Shown one piece after another: positions 44,429 through 51,826 of a DNA stretch of 64,000 nucleotides (positions are counted from its first letter, which is position 1; each line of letters starts with the position of its first letter). Below the pieces are notes generated by a model, which was given only the letters and a program-made list of their open reading frames with translations, made no database searches and was not told the origin of the DNA. Made by a program: the position numbers and the translations under genes. Location: positions 62,001 to 126,000 of the forward strand of contig CALUXU010000003.1 in the NCBI GenBank assembly GCA_944324825.1, given 5' to 3'. This DNA is from Candidatus Gastranaerophilales bacterium. Its GTDB lineage: Bacteria; Cyanobacteriota; Vampirovibrionia; Gastranaerophilales; Gastranaerophilaceae.

Positions 44429-47232
44429 AAATCAATCAAATGCGACATTTTTGTCGGTGTAACTTCTATCACCATTTTGTAAATTCCGACTCTTACGATG
44501 TATCTGAATACTGATTCCGCAAGATGCTCTGCCGGTTTGACGTAAATACTGTTGTTAACAAATTCATCAAACGTTTTCAGGACAAATATTTCATCTTTAA
44601 TGTACCCGATAAGTGATGAGAAGTTTTCAAAATTAACAAGATAGAAACCGCTTACACTGTCAATAGGAGTATGAGTCAAAACAGTCAACCCGTCAACCGT
44701 TGTTTCATATTCTCCTCGAACCTCTTGTTCCTTAAGAGCATCCTCAGGTTGAGCTTCATCAGTTGTATCATCTTCAACAATTTCGATATTATCAGATGAG
44801 TCATCATCCGCTTCATCTTCAAAATCTAAGGTATTGTTTCTCAATTCTTCAAATATACTATCGTCATCATCGGTTTCAAATTCATTGATATAGCCGTCAG
44901 GAGTATATTCTGTGTCCACAGCTTCATCAATGATATCATTGATGTTTTGAATATTTTCGGATTCTGCCTCTTCTTCAATATTATCGTTGAAATATTCAAA
45001 CTCTTCTTCCATAATATCGTTATCAGAATCGATGTTAACAATATCTTCCTCAACTATCTCTTTTTGAGATTCTTCAATCCCATCTTCATTTTGTTCTATC
45101 GACTCTTCTAAAGAATCTTCAACAGGCTCTTCCGTTGACTCTTCAACAGTTTCTTCCGGTAACTCTTCTTCCTCTTCTTCTAAAGATTCTTCCGGCTCTT
45201 CTGTTGGCTCTTCAACGGTTTCTTCCGGTAACTCTTCTTCCTCTTCTTCTAAAGATTCTTCCGGTTCTTCCGTTGGCTCTTCAACGGTTTCTTCGGGTAA
45301 CTCTGCTTCCTCTTCTTCTAAAGATTCTTCCGGTTCTTCCGTTGGCTCTTCAACGGTTTCTTCGGGTAACTCTTCTTTCTCTTCTTCTAAAGATTCTTCC
45401 AGTTCTTCTGTTGACTCTTCAACAGTTTCCTCCGGTAACTCTTCTTCCTCTTCTTCTAAAGGTTCTTCCGGCTTTTCTGTTGGCTCTTTAACAGGTTCTT
45501 CCTGCAGAATTTCAGATGTGTCAACACCTTCATCAATAGGTTTTTCATCAAGTGTCGCATCCTGTTGGATATAATCAGAGAAACTGTCTTTCGGATGTTC
45601 ATCTATAACATCATTCTGCGGTTCTTCCTCTTCTTGCACCTGCTCGCTCATAACAGGAACAACCGGCTCCGTTTGCGGAAGAGCGTTTTCTTCAGGTTTT
45701 TCATCAATATTTTCATTTAGGGATTCGTTAATCTTTTTATTAATACTGCGGTTAAGCGCAACAATAATAAATATTACAGCAAGAGGGAAGCCGATAGCCG
45801 ATAGGATTAGCAGGAGTTTTACAAGATTATTTCTTAATTTAACCTGCGAAATAAACCCTTCAAAAGCAGATATCATTTGATTTTCCTTTTTAGCCTTTAC
45901 TTCCGCTTTATGCTCAGGTTTGAATTTTTCAATGAAATTATTGAAAGATGAACGCAAATGGAATTGCTTTTTCTCTTTAGATTTTATTTTCTTTATTTTA
46001 GGTTTATCAGCCTTTTTATTCTTTATTTGTTGATTATTCTTGTTTTTAATCTTTGAAATCAAGCCGTTAAAAGGCGCTGTTAAAGATTTTTTGTCTTTAT
46101 TACTTTGTGTAGTTTTTGGTTTTTCTTTTGTTACTTTTGTTACTTTTGTTTTTTCAGCCTTATCTTCCGCTTGAAGCAGCTTTTTCTCCTTCAAAAATAT
46201 TTCAGGCTTCTGAACAGATATATTATCATTTACAGCAGGTTGCGCAGCTGGTTTCGCCTGTTGAGTTTGTGGTTTCAGGGCAGGTTTCACCTGTGGTTTC
46301 ACAGGTGCGGCAGCAGGTTTCGCAGCAGGTTTTGCCTGTTGAGTTTGTGGTTTCACGGCAGGTTTCACCTGTGGTTTCGCAGGTGCGGCAGCAGGTTTTG
46401 CCGGGGCAGGTTTCGCCTGTTGAGTTTGTGGTTTCAGGGCTGGTTTCACCTGTGGTTTCACAGGTGCGGCAGCAGGTTTCGCTGCAGGTTTTGCCTGTTG
46501 AGTTTGTGGTTTCACGGCAGGTTTCACCTGTGGTTTTGCAGGTGCGGCAGCAGGTTTCGCAGCAGGTTTTGCCTGTTGAGTTTGTGGTTTCACGGCAGGT
46601 TTCACCTGCGGTTTTACAGGTGCGGCAGCAGGTTTCGCAGCTGGTTTCGCTGGGGCAGGCTGAGGTTTAACCACTGTCGGGTTTCCGCCAGGAATTACAA
46701 CAGGTTTAACTGTCGGATTTGCAGCAACAACCTTATGAGTCGCCTCAACCGGTTTCGCAACAGGTTTTGCAGGGGCTTTTTGTGCAGTTGTTTGCGTTTT
46801 CTGCGGAACAGGATGAGATGCAGATTTAACAGCCGAACTCATCGTCTGACTTGTCGTCGCAGAGATATTCAACGGCTGCAGAGCCGTAATAGTAATTTTT
46901 GTATAAGCTTTACAATCCGGAGAGATACCCGGTTGAGTCTTTATAGAAACTCCGCTTATCATGCCGGATAAATTATCAAGTATCGGCTTTCCGCACATAG
47001 AATTCTGGGTTTCCGGAAGCAATATCGTATACTGATTATTGGCTTTTTTATTTACATAAACAGGACAAGCGTAAGGTTTAGACGTCACAATAGTAACCTT
47101 CACGTTGTTTGAAGAATCTTTAACCAGCTTCAAATTAATTACGCTGTTTTTAAACTCATCCCCAAACACCGGATTAAGCGTTACTAATGCTGCACATATG
47201 ATTAATGCTTTTTTTGCAAACTTACACATCAT
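44425..47232 (-). CDS. Large membrane hub protein with two tandem-repeat regions
   Basis: 935 residues. A signal peptide (1-24) is followed by an AMIN-like beta domain (about 28-125), about five 26-residue Pro/Ala/Lys repeats (about 190-340), a Lys-rich stretch and one transmembrane helix (about 467-492, VKLLLILSAIGFPLAVIFII). Then come about five 23-residue acidic repeats (about 586-707; ESLEEEEEELPEETVEEPTE) and a conserved-looking C-terminal domain (about 840-935). The periplasm-TM-acidic cytoplasm layout recalls FimV-type polar hubs, by analogy only. Function unknown. Confidence 0.75.
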   Translation of the reverse strand: MMCKFAKKALIICAALVTLNPVFGDEFKNSVINLKLVKDSSNNVKVTIVTSKPYACPVYVNKKANNQYTILLPETQNSMCGKPILDNLSGMISGVSIKTQPGISPDCKAYTKITITALQPLNISATTSQTMSSAVKSASHPVPQKTQTTAQKAPAKPVAKPVEATHKVVAANPTVKPVVIPGGNPTVVKPQPAPAKPAAKPAAAPVKPQVKPAVKPQTQQAKPAAKPAAAPAKPQVKPAVKPQTQQAKPAAKPAAAPVKPQVKPALKPQTQQAKPAPAKPAAAPAKPQVKPAVKPQTQQAKPAAKPAAAPVKPQVKPALKPQTQQAKPAAQPAVNDNISVQKPEIFLKEKKLLQAEDKAEKTKVTKVTKEKPKTTQSNKDKKSLTAPFNGLISKIKNKNNQQIKNKKADKPKIKKIKSKEKKQFHLRSSFNNFIEKFKPEHKAEVKAKKENQMISAFEGFISQVKLRNNLVKLLLILSAIGFPLAVIFIIVALNRSINKKINESLNENIDEKPEENALPQTEPVVPVMSEQVQEEEEPQNDVIDEHPKDSFSDYIQQDATLDEKPIDEGVDTSEILQEEPVKEPTEKPEEPLEEEEEELPEETVEESTEELEESLEEEKEELPEETVEEPTEEPEESLEEEEAELPEETVEEPTEEPEESLEEEEEELPEETVEEPTEEPEESLEEEEEELPEETVEESTEEPVEDSLEESIEQNEDGIEESQKEIVEEDIVNIDSDNDIMEEEFEYFNDNIEEEAESENIQNINDIIDEAVDTEYTPDGYINEFETDDDDSIFEELRNNTLDFEDEADDDSSDNIEIVEDDTTDEAQPEDALKEQEVRGEYETTVDGLTVLTHTPIDSVSGFYLVNFENFSSLIGYIKDEIFVLKTFDEFVNNSIYVKPAEHLAESVFRYIVRVGIYKMVIEVTPTKMSHLIDL
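45115..45480. repeat. 69-bp coding tandem repeat (acidic repeats)
   Basis: About five copies of a 69-bp unit encoding 23 residues of the ELPEETVEEPTEEPEESLEE type. Copies differ mostly at single bases, so copy number may vary between strains. Confidence 0.85.
46225..46670. repeat. 78-bp coding tandem repeat (PAKP repeats)
   Basis: More than five copies of a 78-bp unit encoding KPAAKPAAAPVKPQVKPAVK then PQTQQA. One copy is slightly altered (QQAKPAPAKPAAAP). It forms an extended periplasmic spacer. Confidence 0.85.
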
Positions 47233-47355
47233 GTCACAACTATTCTAACACAACAGATATAAATATGTACAATTGTAAATATTTTTTGAACGCTTGAAAT
47301 CAAAAAAAATAAAAAAACTTTATTAAGAAGTAACCGAAAGAAAGGAGCTAAATTT

Positions 47356-47391
47356 TTGAGTATGACGTTTAAATATTACGATTCAGGTTAA
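47356..47391 (+). CDS. Possible leader peptide (11 codons)
   Basis: AAAGGAG at 47341-47347 precedes TTG AGT ATG ACG and eight more codons to TAA at 47389-47391 (MSMTFKYYDSG). A hairpin, GATTC-aggttaac-GAATC, overlaps its end. It lies in the 258-bp region upstream of the EF-hand gene. Tiny and unproven. Confidence 0.25.
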   Translation: MSMTFKYYDSG

Positions 47392-47490
47392 CGAATCAAG
47401 TTTGAATTTAGAGGCTACACAAGACTGAGGAGATAAACGTTTAAATAAAAAAAATAAAAGATTAAATTAACAATCTTTGGGAGCAGCGAT

Positions 47491-47760
47491 ATGAGTACAA
47501 TCTCACAATATACATTTCAAAAGAATTTCAATGTAGATTACCTGACAAAGAACCAAGCAACACAATACGGTGTAACAAGCACTGAATTTTCTGCCGGTGA
47601 TTCTGACGGTGACAGACAATTAAGTATCGAAGAAATTATGGCAAATGAAGAAATTAGTGAAGCATTATTGGCTCAGATAAATAACGCAGCAAAAACCGTT
47701 GCCCCGAAAGAAACAGAAGAAACACCTCAAGCAGGAGCAAATATTTCCTACGAGGCGTAA
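47491..47760 (+). CDS. Small EF-hand protein
   Basis: 89 residues with one textbook calcium-binding loop, DSDGDRQLSIEE, at about 35-46: Asp 1, 3, 5 and Glu 12 are in place, flanked by helices. No signal peptide is seen. The C-terminal tail is Lys/Glu/Thr-rich. GGGAG sits 9 nt before the ATG, and a second hairpin (AGATT-AATCT) lies just upstream. It is followed by its own terminator. A single EF-hand may dimerise. The long leader suggests regulation. Confidence 0.72.
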   Translation: MSTISQYTFQKNFNVDYLTKNQATQYGVTSTEFSAGDSDGDRQLSIEEIMANEEISEALLAQINNAAKTVAPKETEETPQAGANISYEA

Positions 47761-47787
47761 TATATAAATAAAAATATAAGTTTAATT

Positions 47788-47823
47788 AAGACGTATCATT
47801 AAATTGATATGTCTTAATTTTTT
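47788..47823 (+). terminator. Intrinsic terminator after EF-hand gene
   Basis: AAGACGTATCA, TTAAAT, TGATATGTCTT (one G-U pair) followed by AATTTTTT. It also sits just upstream of the holA -10 box. Confidence 0.8.
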
Positions 47824-47826
47824 GGT

Positions 47827-47832
47827 TATAAT
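47827..47832 (+). promoter_or_regulatory. -10 box of leaderless holA
   Basis: TATAAT, 6 nt (TTTCCT) before the holA ATG, directly after the EF-hand terminator T run. Confidence 0.65.
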
Positions 47833-47838
47833 TTTCCT

Positions 47839-48795
47839 ATGGCAGTATATTTCTTTTATGGGGATGAAGACTATTTAATCGAGGAAGAATTAAAGAGTTA
47901 CAGAAGTAAACTCGACAGCAATTTTTCTGCCATGAATTATACTGTTTACGATAACCCGTCTTATCCGGATTTAATCGCCGCGTTGAGGACTCAACCGATG
48001 ATGTTCGGCAAACTTATGGTTGTTATAAACTGTGACAAACTCCTCTCTTCATCACTCGAGGATTCTCAAATAAAAGAAATTGAATCCGCACTTGAGAATA
48101 ACACAGAAAATCTTGATATATTCTTTGTTGCAAAATACCCGAGAAACGAAGGGAAAAAACCGGATTCAAGAAAAAAAATCTACAAAACCATATCAAAATA
48201 CAACACAAAAGAATTCCCGACAATTAAAACCTACAAAACAGCGGAGCTTATCAACTGGATAAACAAAGAAGGGAAAAAACATAATATTACCCTTGATAAT
48301 AATGCCGCAAATATTATGATAGAACAGATAGGGAATAACTTAAGAGAATTTGCGATAGAATTAGAGAAACTTGCGCTGCTGGCATATCCCGAGAAAAAAA
48401 TCACAGCGGATATGGTCAAAAAAATATGTATATCAAACCAAGATCTATTTAATTTTACCGACTATATTATGAAAAATGAAAAGGGGAAAGCGCTGAAAGA
48501 ACTGCAGCTGCTCCTTGACAAAAAACATCCGCTTGAGATTCTTGCCGCGACCCAGACAATGCTCAGAAAATGGATTCTTATAAAACTTAAATCCTCAACA
48601 ATGAGCCCGTCAGAAATTTCAAGACTTGTCGGACAGCACGAATTTGTCGTAAAACAAACAATCCAAAAACTTAAAAATACTCAGCTTAAAAACCTGGTAC
48701 ACTTAAAAGAGTCATTAACAGATGCAGAGTACAAAATAAAATCAGGTGCATCACTGGATATAATATCAGAGGTCGAAAATGCTATTATCAGATAA
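47839..48795 (+). CDS. holA: DNA polymerase III subunit delta
   Basis: Opens the sliding clamp within the clamp loader. 318 residues: the N-terminal YFFYGDEDYLIEEELKSYRS, then PMMFGKLMVVINCDKLL, KTYKTAELINWINKEGKKH and the helical collar domain. It fits HolA in length and pattern. No Shine-Dalgarno site; leaderless start predicted. The end overlaps holB by 17 bp, so both loader subunits are made together. Confidence 0.92.
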   Translation: MAVYFFYGDEDYLIEEELKSYRSKLDSNFSAMNYTVYDNPSYPDLIAALRTQPMMFGKLMVVINCDKLLSSSLEDSQIKEIESALENNTENLDIFFVAKYPRNEGKKPDSRKKIYKTISKYNTKEFPTIKTYKTAELINWINKEGKKHNITLDNNAANIMIEQIGNNLREFAIELEKLALLAYPEKKITADMVKKICISNQDLFNFTDYIMKNEKGKALKELQLLLDKKHPLEILAATQTMLRKWILIKLKSSTMSPSEISRLVGQHEFVVKQTIQKLKNTQLKNLVHLKESLTDAEYKIKSGASLDIISEVENAIIR

Positions 48796-49636
48796 ATATC
48801 CCTTTTTAACAAACTATTTTGAAAAAGGAATAAATAACAAACTTAATAATAAAGGTGTTCCGATTGCACACAGTCTGTTGTTCTGGGGCAGCGACCTTGA
48901 ATCTCAATATACAATCGCAAAAGAAATCGCAAGACTTCTAAACTGTACCGGAGATCATTCGGATAACTGCCAATGCCTGAATTGTAAATGGATTAGAGAG
49001 AATCAGCATCCTGCGGTACTTACAATCACCAGAATGGATAACAAACCGGCTGATGATGAAACAAAGACCGTTATATCAATTAAACAGGCTGATATGATTA
49101 AAAACTCGTTAATGACTTCATCGGAGTTTTACAGAGTATTTATTTTCTGCGATAAAGATGATGAAGGAAATATCAGAGGGCTTAATCCGCAGAACTTTCA
49201 GGAAGAAACAGCCAATTCAATGCTAAAAATCATAGAAGAGCCGAACGACAGAATTATGTTTATATTCCTCACGGTTAATAAAGAGGATATTATATCAACA
49301 ATAATATCACGTTCTCAGTGTTTTAATATTTCCAAAACAGAAAAAAACGATTTCAGATGGGATTCTATTACAAATATTTTCACAAATTATTGGGGATTTA
49401 AACGTGAAAATACTTTTGATATCGCACAAAACCTCTTTGAAGCATCAAAAGAAACTGCCCCGAAAAAAATCCTTGAAGATATCCAAAATTATATTTTATC
49501 AATCCTGAAAACCAACCCGGGGCAAATAGCGCTAATAGAAGATATAAAACACGTTGAAACGGCAAAAAAAGAGATTGAACTTGGTATGTCCCCACAAAAC
49601 GTATTTGAAAATATGTGCCTTAAACTGATTAAATAG
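48779..49636 (+). CDS. holB: DNA polymerase III subunit delta'
   Basis: Clamp-loader subunit of 285 residues. The AAA+ N-terminal part (AHSLLFWGSDLESQYTIAKE) lacks a proper Walker A, as expected for delta'. The zinc module CTGDHSDNCQCLNCKW follows, then NSMLKIIEEPNDRIMFIFLT and SRSQCFNISK (sensor region). It starts inside holA. The C-terminal domain is short. Confidence 0.92.
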   Translation: MLLSDKYPFLTNYFEKGINNKLNNKGVPIAHSLLFWGSDLESQYTIAKEIARLLNCTGDHSDNCQCLNCKWIRENQHPAVLTITRMDNKPADDETKTVISIKQADMIKNSLMTSSEFYRVFIFCDKDDEGNIRGLNPQNFQEETANSMLKIIEEPNDRIMFIFLTVNKEDIISTIISRSQCFNISKTEKNDFRWDSITNIFTNYWGFKRENTFDIAQNLFEASKETAPKKILEDIQNYILSILKTNPGQIALIEDIKHVETAKKEIELGMSPQNVFENMCLKLIK

Positions 49637-49639
49637 ATA

Positions 49640-49666
49640 AAAAAAAAGACTGTCAAAGACAGTCTA
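49640..49666. terminator. Intrinsic terminator (stronger on minus strand)
   Basis: AGACTGTC-aaa-GACAGTCT is perfect. A run of nine A on its left gives a T tract for minus-strand transcription from the repressor element. On the plus strand after holB the T tract is weak. Confidence 0.75.
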
Positions 49667-49839
49667 CAACTATTACAATTTCATATAGACATTTATTTTT
49701 CTTATCCGTCAAAAACACCTGATTGCCGGAATAAGCTCAAAAAACGATAAAAATTTATAATATCCCTTCGGTTTACTAACCTTACTTTATTAGTATATAC
49801 CTTTGCGATACCTTTTGTCTATCAGATAAATATGTTTTG

Positions 49840-50466
49840 TTACAAAACTTTATGAACAAGCATAACCCCGTCAGGGGTGTTGATTTGGGCGGCACACATG
49901 CATTCGGACAACTGTTTTGCCGCCTTGATAAGCCAGCTGTCCGCACGAAATTGCGGATAGCTGTTTTTATTCAGATATTTTTTAGCGCGGCTTGATTTTC
50001 TCCGGAGCCACATATCAAGGATTTTAATAGCGTTTTTTATTAATAACACGCCAAAGCGGTTATTCAATCGTTTAAGCTGGTCTTCTGTCAGGTGGACATT
50101 TAGAGCATCATCTATTTTTATACAGTTTTCAACTGACAATTTCTTCCTTCCGGAAGCCTTTGTACAGTTCCTTTTTTTGGCAAGATACTCTTTGACCAGC
50201 ATTTTTTCACTCCAAAAGTATTTCTCGTTACAAGTTAGAAGTTTATACCCGTCTTTAGTAACAATCTGGGTACAACACTTTATAAACTGCTCAAGCTTTT
50301 TGCGCGTGGTTTTCATCTCAGAGGCAAGCCTGTTGAGTTCTGAAAACTCTATTAAATGATTCGGTTTTATTTTAAGCTCACACATTAATTCCAAATAATA
50401 CCCGAGTCCTGCATAACCGAATTTTTTCTGCAAGAGGGGCAGTATATTAATATCTATCTCTCTCAT
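49840..50466 (-). CDS. Replisome-organiser-like (DUF4373-type) protein
   Basis: 208 basic residues. The N-terminus (REIDINILPLLQKKFGYAGLGYYLELMCELK) matches the pattern of Lin1244/DUF4373 domains found in phage and plasmid replication initiators. A Lys/Arg-rich middle (YLAKKRNCTKASGRKK) could bind DNA. It is second in a two-gene minus-strand unit divergent from a cI-like repressor, which supports a phage or plasmid origin. No helicase loader or integrase is nearby. Confidence 0.65.
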   Translation of the reverse strand: MREIDINILPLLQKKFGYAGLGYYLELMCELKIKPNHLIEFSELNRLASEMKTTRKKLEQFIKCCTQIVTKDGYKLLTCNEKYFWSEKMLVKEYLAKKRNCTKASGRKKLSVENCIKIDDALNVHLTEDQLKRLNNRFGVLLIKNAIKILDMWLRRKSSRAKKYLNKNSYPQFRADSWLIKAAKQLSECMCAAQINTPDGVMLVHKVL

Positions 50467-50496
50467 AAACGGGGTCTCCCAGTAAATTAATCAAAC

Positions 50497-50724
50497 CTAA
50501 ATAATTTTTACTTTACTAATAACTTTTGACAGAACATCCAGAGAAATCGCCTGTTTCACGATAATAACCGCAATCTCCTCGGCTTGCCTGTCGGTTATAA
50601 TATAATTCTCTTTTTCAAGACAATTCAGGACAATCCAGGGTTTGAGCTTTTCTGTTATAACATATAATACTCTTTCGTCATTTTTTGACACACGTTTTTT
50701 AAACAAATCTTTAAAAAGATTCAT
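50497..50724 (-). CDS. Small hypothetical protein of the repressor element
   Basis: 75 residues starting MNLFKDLFKKRVSKNDERVL, with a helical C-terminus. No family recognised. The start at 50724 is chosen because GGAGGAG, the strongest ribosome site in this region, lies 5-11 nt upstream; an in-frame upstream ATG lacks one. First gene after the operator region, 30 bp before the replisome-organiser-like gene. It occupies the position of cro in lambdoid layouts, but no HTH is evident. Confidence 0.6.
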   Translation of the reverse strand: MNLFKDLFKKRVSKNDERVLYVITEKLKPWIVLNCLEKENYIITDRQAEEIAVIIVKQAISLDVLSKVISKVKII

Positions 50725-50767
50725 AATACTCCTCCTATTTATAATAAGCATCTTTACAAATTTATAT

Positions 50768-50785
50768 TTACATGATTTAATGTAA
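50768..50785. promoter_or_regulatory. Operator-like inverted repeat 1
   Basis: TTACAT, GATTTA, ATGTAA between the divergent genes. It shares half-sites with the repeat at 50823-50850. Likely binding site of the adjacent repressor. Confidence 0.6.
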
Positions 50786-50822
50786 GATATAATTTAACAT
50801 TTATATAGTTATTGTAATATAT

Positions 50823-50850
50823 TATTTTACATGTGTCAATATGTAAAATA
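50823..50850. promoter_or_regulatory. Operator-like inverted repeat 2
   Basis: TATTTTACAT, GTGTCAAT, ATGTAAAATA: perfect 10-bp arms just upstream of the repressor start (50864). Same TTACAT/ATGTAA half-sites as repeat 1, spacer 8 instead of 6. A weaker TGTAA-TTACA pair overlaps its left side. Confidence 0.62.
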
Positions 50851-50863
50851 CAAAGGTAACATT

Positions 50864-51481
50864 ATGAAATTAAAAAATCTGACTACACTATTAACAAACG
50901 CACTCGGAACAACAGTAAATCAATCCATGATTGCAACAAGTCTCGGAATCACAAGACAAACCATAAGCAACCGTATAAAAAATGACAGCGAATTAACGGT
51001 ATCAGAGCTTGCCAGAGTTGAGAAATATTTCAATGTAAATATCACTAATCAGGCAAAAGGTTTATCATCATCAGATGTACTCATTGATTATTATCCTGAT
51101 GTTTTTGCAAGCTGCGGAGGCGGAGCAATCGTATTTTCGGAAGAAAAGGAAGTGTTTTCAATTCCGCAAAAGCTGCTTGACAACTATTCCCGCAGCAAAA
51201 AATATTCAATGATTCATTCAAGAGGGGACAGCATGACTCCGTTTATTTGTGATGATGACAAAATTATTGTTGAGCATTCTGACGGGGAACAAATCATTGA
51301 TAATAAAGTGTATGTTTTTTGTTATAAAAATGAGTTCTTTGTAAAAAGACTATCAAAAAACGTAGATGAAGTTATTATCAAATCAGACAACCCTTCATAC
51401 AGTACCAGAATTATTAAAGAAGAGGATTTAAACGAATTATATATTCTGGGGATGGTTGTCGGAATAATAAGAACGGTGTAA
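50864..51481 (+). CDS. Self-cleaving XRE/S24 repressor (cI/LexA-like)
   Basis: 205 residues. An N-terminal helix-turn-helix (about 18-40, NQSMIATSLGITRQTISNRI) is followed by an S24 peptidase domain. The catalytic Ser is S123 in RGDSM and the Lys is K161 in FFVKRLS, 38 apart as usual. A probable cleavage site Cys84-Gly85 (ASCGGG) precedes it. This is the layout of phage repressors destroyed after DNA damage. The start at 50864 (AAAGG upstream) is preferred to an ATG within operator 2. DUF167 follows 2 bp later. Confidence 0.9.
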   Translation: MKLKNLTTLLTNALGTTVNQSMIATSLGITRQTISNRIKNDSELTVSELARVEKYFNVNITNQAKGLSSSDVLIDYYPDVFASCGGGAIVFSEEKEVFSIPQKLLDNYSRSKKYSMIHSRGDSMTPFICDDDKIIVEHSDGEQIIDNKVYVFCYKNEFFVKRLSKNVDEVIIKSDNPSYSTRIIKEEDLNELYILGMVVGIIRTV

Positions 51482-51483
51482 TC

Positions 51484-51780
51484 ATGCCCTATGCAGAATT
51501 TTCAGAGAAAGGGATTACTCTGAGTATAAAAGTAATTCCAAATTCGAGCAAAAACGAATTAATAAAAGATGCAGATAGAATCCGGCTAAAAATAACCGCA
51601 CCGCCTGTTGATAACAAAGCAAATAAGTTCGTTGTCGAGTATTTGGCAAAGTATTTTAAGATACCAAAAACATCCATACAAATAGTACGCGGAACAACAT
51701 CCAGAGAAAAAACTATTCTACTTGGAATACAAGACAAAGATAAACGAGATTTTATTAAAGATTTATTGAAATCTTTATAG
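51484..51780 (+). CDS. DUF167 family protein (YggU-like)
   Basis: 98 residues with the family core: LSIKVIPNSSKNELIKDADR, then KITAPPVDNKANKFVVEYLA, TSIQIVRGTTSREKTILL. A conserved housekeeping family of unknown function. It starts 2 bp after the repressor stop with no own promoter visible, so it may be read through from the repressor gene. Confidence 0.9.
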   Translation: MPYAEFSEKGITLSIKVIPNSSKNELIKDADRIRLKITAPPVDNKANKFVVEYLAKYFKIPKTSIQIVRGTTSREKTILLGIQDKDKRDFIKDLLKSL

Positions 51781-51814
51781 GCTTAATTTTCTTGCAATCA
51801 TTACATGATAATAC

Positions 51815-51820
51815 TATAAT
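51815..51820 (+). promoter_or_regulatory. -10 box of leaderless 51827 gene
   Basis: TATAAT, 6 nt (ACTCTT) before the ATG at 51827; no Shine-Dalgarno site. Confidence 0.62.
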
Positions 51821-51826
51821 ACTCTT

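Noticed and set aside
45135-45491. 118-codon leucine-rich frame opposite the acidic repeats
   Set aside because: Antisense of the Glu-rich 69-bp repeat; no independent signals.
46105-46971. 288- and 184-codon frames opposite the Pro/Ala/Lys repeats
   Set aside because: Antisense shadow of the 78-bp coding repeat; products are repetitive Arg/Leu/Phe or Val/Gln strings.
49790-49805. AGTATATACCTTTGCG considered as another operator copy
   Set aside because: The right half of the palindrome is missing.
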